From: Pseudomonadota bacterium
GTDB lineage: Bacteria > Pseudomonadota > Gammaproteobacteria > Steroidobacterales > Steroidobacteraceae
Direction: 5' to 3'
NCBI GenBank assembly: GCA_023423065.1
Contig: JAFAGC010000081.1
Span: forward strand, 1 to 17,497
DNA: 17,497 nt
The notes under the pieces are model-generated. The model was not told the origin of the DNA, did no database searches, and saw only the letters and a program-made list of their open reading frames with translations. The stretch's first letter is position 1; each line of letters opens with the position of its first letter. A program made the position numbers and the translations under genes. Shown piece after piece: positions 15,485 to 17,497 of the stretch.

Positions 15485-15770
15485 GAGCCCGGCGGGCGAT
15501 TGATGCCTGCGTCCGGGGGCATTCGCGGCGCGCCCTGCCCCTGCTCGCGCACTTCAGCGTCGACGGCGGTTGAGCGCGCACCGCTGGTTTCCGCCGATGG
15601 AACTCGCTCCAGGTGGGTTTTTGCCCTGGTTCTCGAACCCGGGCGCTCGTAGCTCGTCCGCTCGAATCCGGGTCGAGCCACGGAGCGACGTGCGGGGTAG
15701 TTAGCTTGCTGGGACTCTCCGGGGGCCTGCGAGGGCCGCGGACACGTGTCCCGCGGCCGTCGCTGCCGGT
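15485..15770. other. Intergenic region downstream of the MFS gene (286 bases), no gene seen
   Basis: An open frame crosses part of this stretch (15308-15652, plus) but has no recognisable domain, no good ribosome binding site and overlaps the operator module, so I do not call it. Besides the hairpin at 15734-15758 the region holds short GC-rich inverted repeats, such as GGTTC-TC-GAACC near 15632-15643, and nothing I can name. Confidence 0.6.
15734..15758. terminator. Strong GC-rich hairpin 3' of the MFS gene, without a U-tract
   Basis: GGCCGCGG (15734-15741) pairs with CCGCGGCC (15751-15758), with the palindrome ACACGTGT and one bulged C between, giving up to about 12 base pairs. It starts 12 bases past the MFS stop on the minus strand. 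No T-run follows, so it may protect the transcript's 3' end or work with Rho rather than act as a classical intrinsic terminator. Confidence 0.45.
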
Positions 15771-17300
15771 TCAGGCGGTTCGTGACTTCGGCAACCCTGC
15801 GTACAGCAGCCCGGAACCGATCAGGAATACGCCAATCGCGGCCGTCACCGCCTGCGCTGCTCCGGACAGACTCGTGGCGCTCACGCACAGCTCCCAGTTG
15901 AGCCCGATGAGCGCCGCCAGCGTCACGCCGACCACCGCGATGATGATGCCGGCCGTGACCAGCGGCGTGTGGCGCGAATTGAGGTCCACGCCTGCATCGA
16001 CGTTCACGGGATCGAAACGTCCGCGGAACCAGAACCAGAAGATGGCGAGACTGATCAGGTGCATGAACGCGGCCCAGATGAACACGAGCTCCTGCTTGCC
16101 CGTCCACTGGATCGCCAGCGCCGCGAGCAATGCGATGAACATGCCGCCGATGCCGCCCGCCGTCGCTCCGAGGCCCACGACCGACCCGGACACTCTCTGC
16201 GGAAACAGGTCGGTCGCGGAGGTGAACAGGTTCGCCGACCACGCCTGGTGACAGGCCGTGGCGAGCGTGATCAGCGCGACGCACAACACGAAGTTGTCCG
16301 TGAAGTAGGCGATGATCGAACCCGGCATGAATATGGCCGCGAGCAACATCGTGGTCATGCGCGCCTTGCCCACGTGCCAGCCGCTGCGAATCAGGTAGCC
16401 GGACAACCAGCCGCCGGCGATCGAGCCGATGCTCGAGCCCGTGTAGATGATGGCCATGAGTCCGGCGCTCTTGAGCAGGTTCTGTCCGCGTTCCGCGCTG
16501 AGGTAGGAAGGCAGCCAGAACAGGTAGAACCACCACACCGGATCGGTCAGGAACTTGCCGATCAGGAACGGCCAGATCTGCCGGTAACGCACCATCGCCG
16601 ACCAGGATAGTTTGGTCGACTCCTGCGCGGCGGGCTGGCCCGAGCGGATGTAGTCGAGCTCCGCGGCGCCCACGCGCGGATGCGATTCCGGCGAGCCGAA
16701 GCTGCGCTGCCAGAAATACAGCCAGATGAAGCCGGCCAGTCCCATGATGACGAACGCCCACTGCCAGCCCACCTCGTGCGCGAGCAACACGGTCAGCGGT
16801 GCGGCGATCACGCCGAGGCTGGTGCCGGAGTTGAAAACGCCCGTCGCGAGCGCGCGCTCCTTCTGCGGGAACCACATCGCCACGGCCTTGATGGACGCGG
16901 GAAAATTCGCGGCCTCCGCCATGCCGAGCAGGAAGCGCATGATGACGAAGCCCATCACCGTGCCGACGAGTCCGTGACCCGCCGCGGCGAGCGACCAGAC
17001 GATCAACGCGATTGCGAGGCTCTTCTTCACGCCGAACTTGTCGATGAAGATGCCGGCCACCGACGGGAACGCGGCGTACGCGCCGACGAACGCGAACACG
17101 ATCCAGCCGTAGTCGACTTCCTGCCAGCCCAGCTCCCCTTCGAGGATGGGCTTGAGCACGCCGAGCGCGTTGCGGTCGATGTAGTTGATCGTCGTGCAGA
17201 CGAACAACAGCGCGCAGATCACCCAGCGATAGTTTCCGACCTTCGTCGCAGCGCCGGCCTTCGTGCCACCGGTGTCATCCGAGATGTTGATAGAACTCAT
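15771..17300 (-). CDS. MFS transporter of the ACS family, hexuronate (ExuT-like)
   Basis: 509 residues, inner-membrane. After a short polar N terminus the first helix ends in NYIDRNALGVLKP (39-51), the anion:cation symporter signature shared by ExuT, GudP and related sugar-acid transporters. The GDKFG-like loop reads IDKFGVKKS, and about twelve helices follow, including WWFYLFWLPSYLS and GSSIGSIAGGWLSGYLIRSGW. ExuT-like carriers are usually about 430-470 residues. Here a C-terminal extension adds two more predicted helices (about 447-465 and 484-502), making 14. The ATG at 17300 has GGGGGGAAG 5 bases upstream. It starts 41 bases after the stop of the truncated upstream gene, so both are probably one operon. 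Substrate assignment to galacturonate, glucuronate or a KDG-like acid rests on family and context. Confidence 0.88.
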   Translation of the reverse strand: MSSINISDDTGGTKAGAATKVGNYRWVICALLFVCTTINYIDRNALGVLKPILEGELGWQEVDYGWIVFAFVGAYAAFPSVAGIFIDKFGVKKSLAIALIVWSLAAAGHGLVGTVMGFVIMRFLLGMAEAANFPASIKAVAMWFPQKERALATGVFNSGTSLGVIAAPLTVLLAHEVGWQWAFVIMGLAGFIWLYFWQRSFGSPESHPRVGAAELDYIRSGQPAAQESTKLSWSAMVRYRQIWPFLIGKFLTDPVWWFYLFWLPSYLSAERGQNLLKSAGLMAIIYTGSSIGSIAGGWLSGYLIRSGWHVGKARMTTMLLAAIFMPGSIIAYFTDNFVLCVALITLATACHQAWSANLFTSATDLFPQRVSGSVVGLGATAGGIGGMFIALLAALAIQWTGKQELVFIWAAFMHLISLAIFWFWFRGRFDPVNVDAGVDLNSRHTPLVTAGIIIAVVGVTLAALIGLNWELCVSATSLSGAAQAVTAAIGVFLIGSGLLYAGLPKSRTA

Positions 17301-17341
17301 TCAGCTTCCCCCCAGGAACGTGATGCAGGGCAGGTCGTCGA

Positions 17342-17497
17342 TCAAAGCTTGTAGGCTTTCTTGGGAAATTCGTACGCGAGCTGCGGCGCGAGCTCAGCCG
17401 CTTCGTCCTCGGGCAGGCGATGCTCCGCCACGAGACGCGCCAGGAATGCGCAATCGATGCGTGGGGGCCCCCGCGGGGGGGGGGGGGGGGGTGGTGA
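17342..17497 (-). CDS. C-terminal fragment of an upstream gene, possibly uronate isomerase
   Basis: The frame ends with TGA at 17342-17344 and is open to the right edge. The trustworthy part reads IDCAFLARLVAEHRLPEDE, then AAELAPQLAYEFPKKAYKL. The codons further upstream are mostly Pro, produced by the G-run at the contig end, and should not be believed. The ending LAY-x-x-PKKAYKL reminds me of uronate isomerases (UxaC, converting glucuronate to fructuronate and galacturonate to tagaturonate) of proteobacteria. That would suit a gene directly upstream of a hexuronate transporter, but 39 residues are too few for a firm call and another sugar-acid enzyme is possible. Confidence 0.4.
   Translation of the reverse strand, partial: SPPPPPPPRGPPRIDCAFLARLVAEHRLPEDEAAELAPQLAYEFPKKAYKL
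17475..17491. repeat. Run of 17 G at the right end, probable technical artefact
   Basis: Seventeen consecutive G, preceded by GGGGGCCCCCGC, lie 6 bases from the window end. Such G-runs are typical of no-signal cycles in two-colour sequencing or of a poor contig end. It falls inside a coding frame, where it would encode an unlikely proline tract. Confidence 0.6.

Noticed and set aside
15308..15652. A possible 114-residue gene between receptor 2 and the MFS gene
   Set aside because: It has no domain and no ribosome binding site, its composition is not gene-like, and it runs through the conserved operator module.
15638..15685. tRNA-like pieces on the plus strand (GTAGCTCG followed by CTCGAATCC and CGAGCCAC)
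   Set aside because: Only about 45 bases lie between the supposed ends, there is no anticodon arm, and the acceptor strands do not pair. It looks like chance.
1..17497. CRISPR arrays, insertion sequences, phage genes or an attachment site
   Set aside because: I saw no regularly spaced repeats, transposase or integrase motifs, or direct repeats flanking a segment. The only repeats are the terminators, the operator modules and the paralogous receptor N termini.

Overview
The window is a high-GC, densely coded stretch of a Gram-negative genome with two outer-membrane TonB-dependent receptors of the Caulobacter/Xanthomonas type. A gammaproteobacterium of the Xanthomonadales/Steroidobacterales kind is the most natural guess. 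An alphaproteobacterium cannot be excluded, and this assignment is inference from gene types and base composition only.

Left part (1-5640): an endonuclease/exonuclease/phosphatase (EEP) gene cut by the left edge runs rightward. It meets tail to tail, with a 74-base coding overlap, an unusual secreted two-domain protein in which a class C (HAD-type) acid phosphatase is fused to a second EEP domain. Upstream of the fusion on the same strand is a membrane c-di-GMP protein (periplasmic CHASE4-like sensor, PAS, GGDEF, EAL) whose catalytic motifs all look intact. A GTGA-N6-TCAC palindrome of the Crp/Clp type lies 2 bases upstream of its start.

Middle and right part (5979-17497): a uronate-utilisation locus. 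kdgA (KDPG aldolase) and kdgK (KDG kinase) form a tight rightward pair. They are followed by two large TonB-dependent receptors on the minus strand, with a FadR/GntR-type regulator divergent from the first receptor. At the right are a hexuronate-type MFS transporter and the last codons of a gene that may be a uronate isomerase. In the inferred pathway the receptors import uronate oligomers or uronates across the outer membrane, the MFS protein takes them across the inner membrane, and outside enzymes convert them to KDG, which KdgK and KdgA turn into pyruvate and glyceraldehyde 3-phosphate. The polymer (alginate, pectin or a glucuronan) cannot be told from this window, because no polysaccharide lyase or hydrolase is present.

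The most interesting signal is non-coding. The region between receptor 1 and the GntR gene, and a region about 360 bases upstream of receptor 2, carry the same promoter-operator module: matching -35 and -10 hexamers with a 17-base spacer that contains a TTGGTC-A-GGCCAA-like dyad. A second dyad is centred 22-25 bases further on, followed by an outer inverted half-site and an identical CAGGTCAC octamer. I read this as the binding module of the local GntR regulator, co-ordinating its own gene and both receptors. Receptor 2 would then have an unusually long, palindrome-rich leader. Two near-identical stem-loop terminators separate the convergent gene pairs. The right end is a run of 17 G that looks like a sequencing or assembly artefact.
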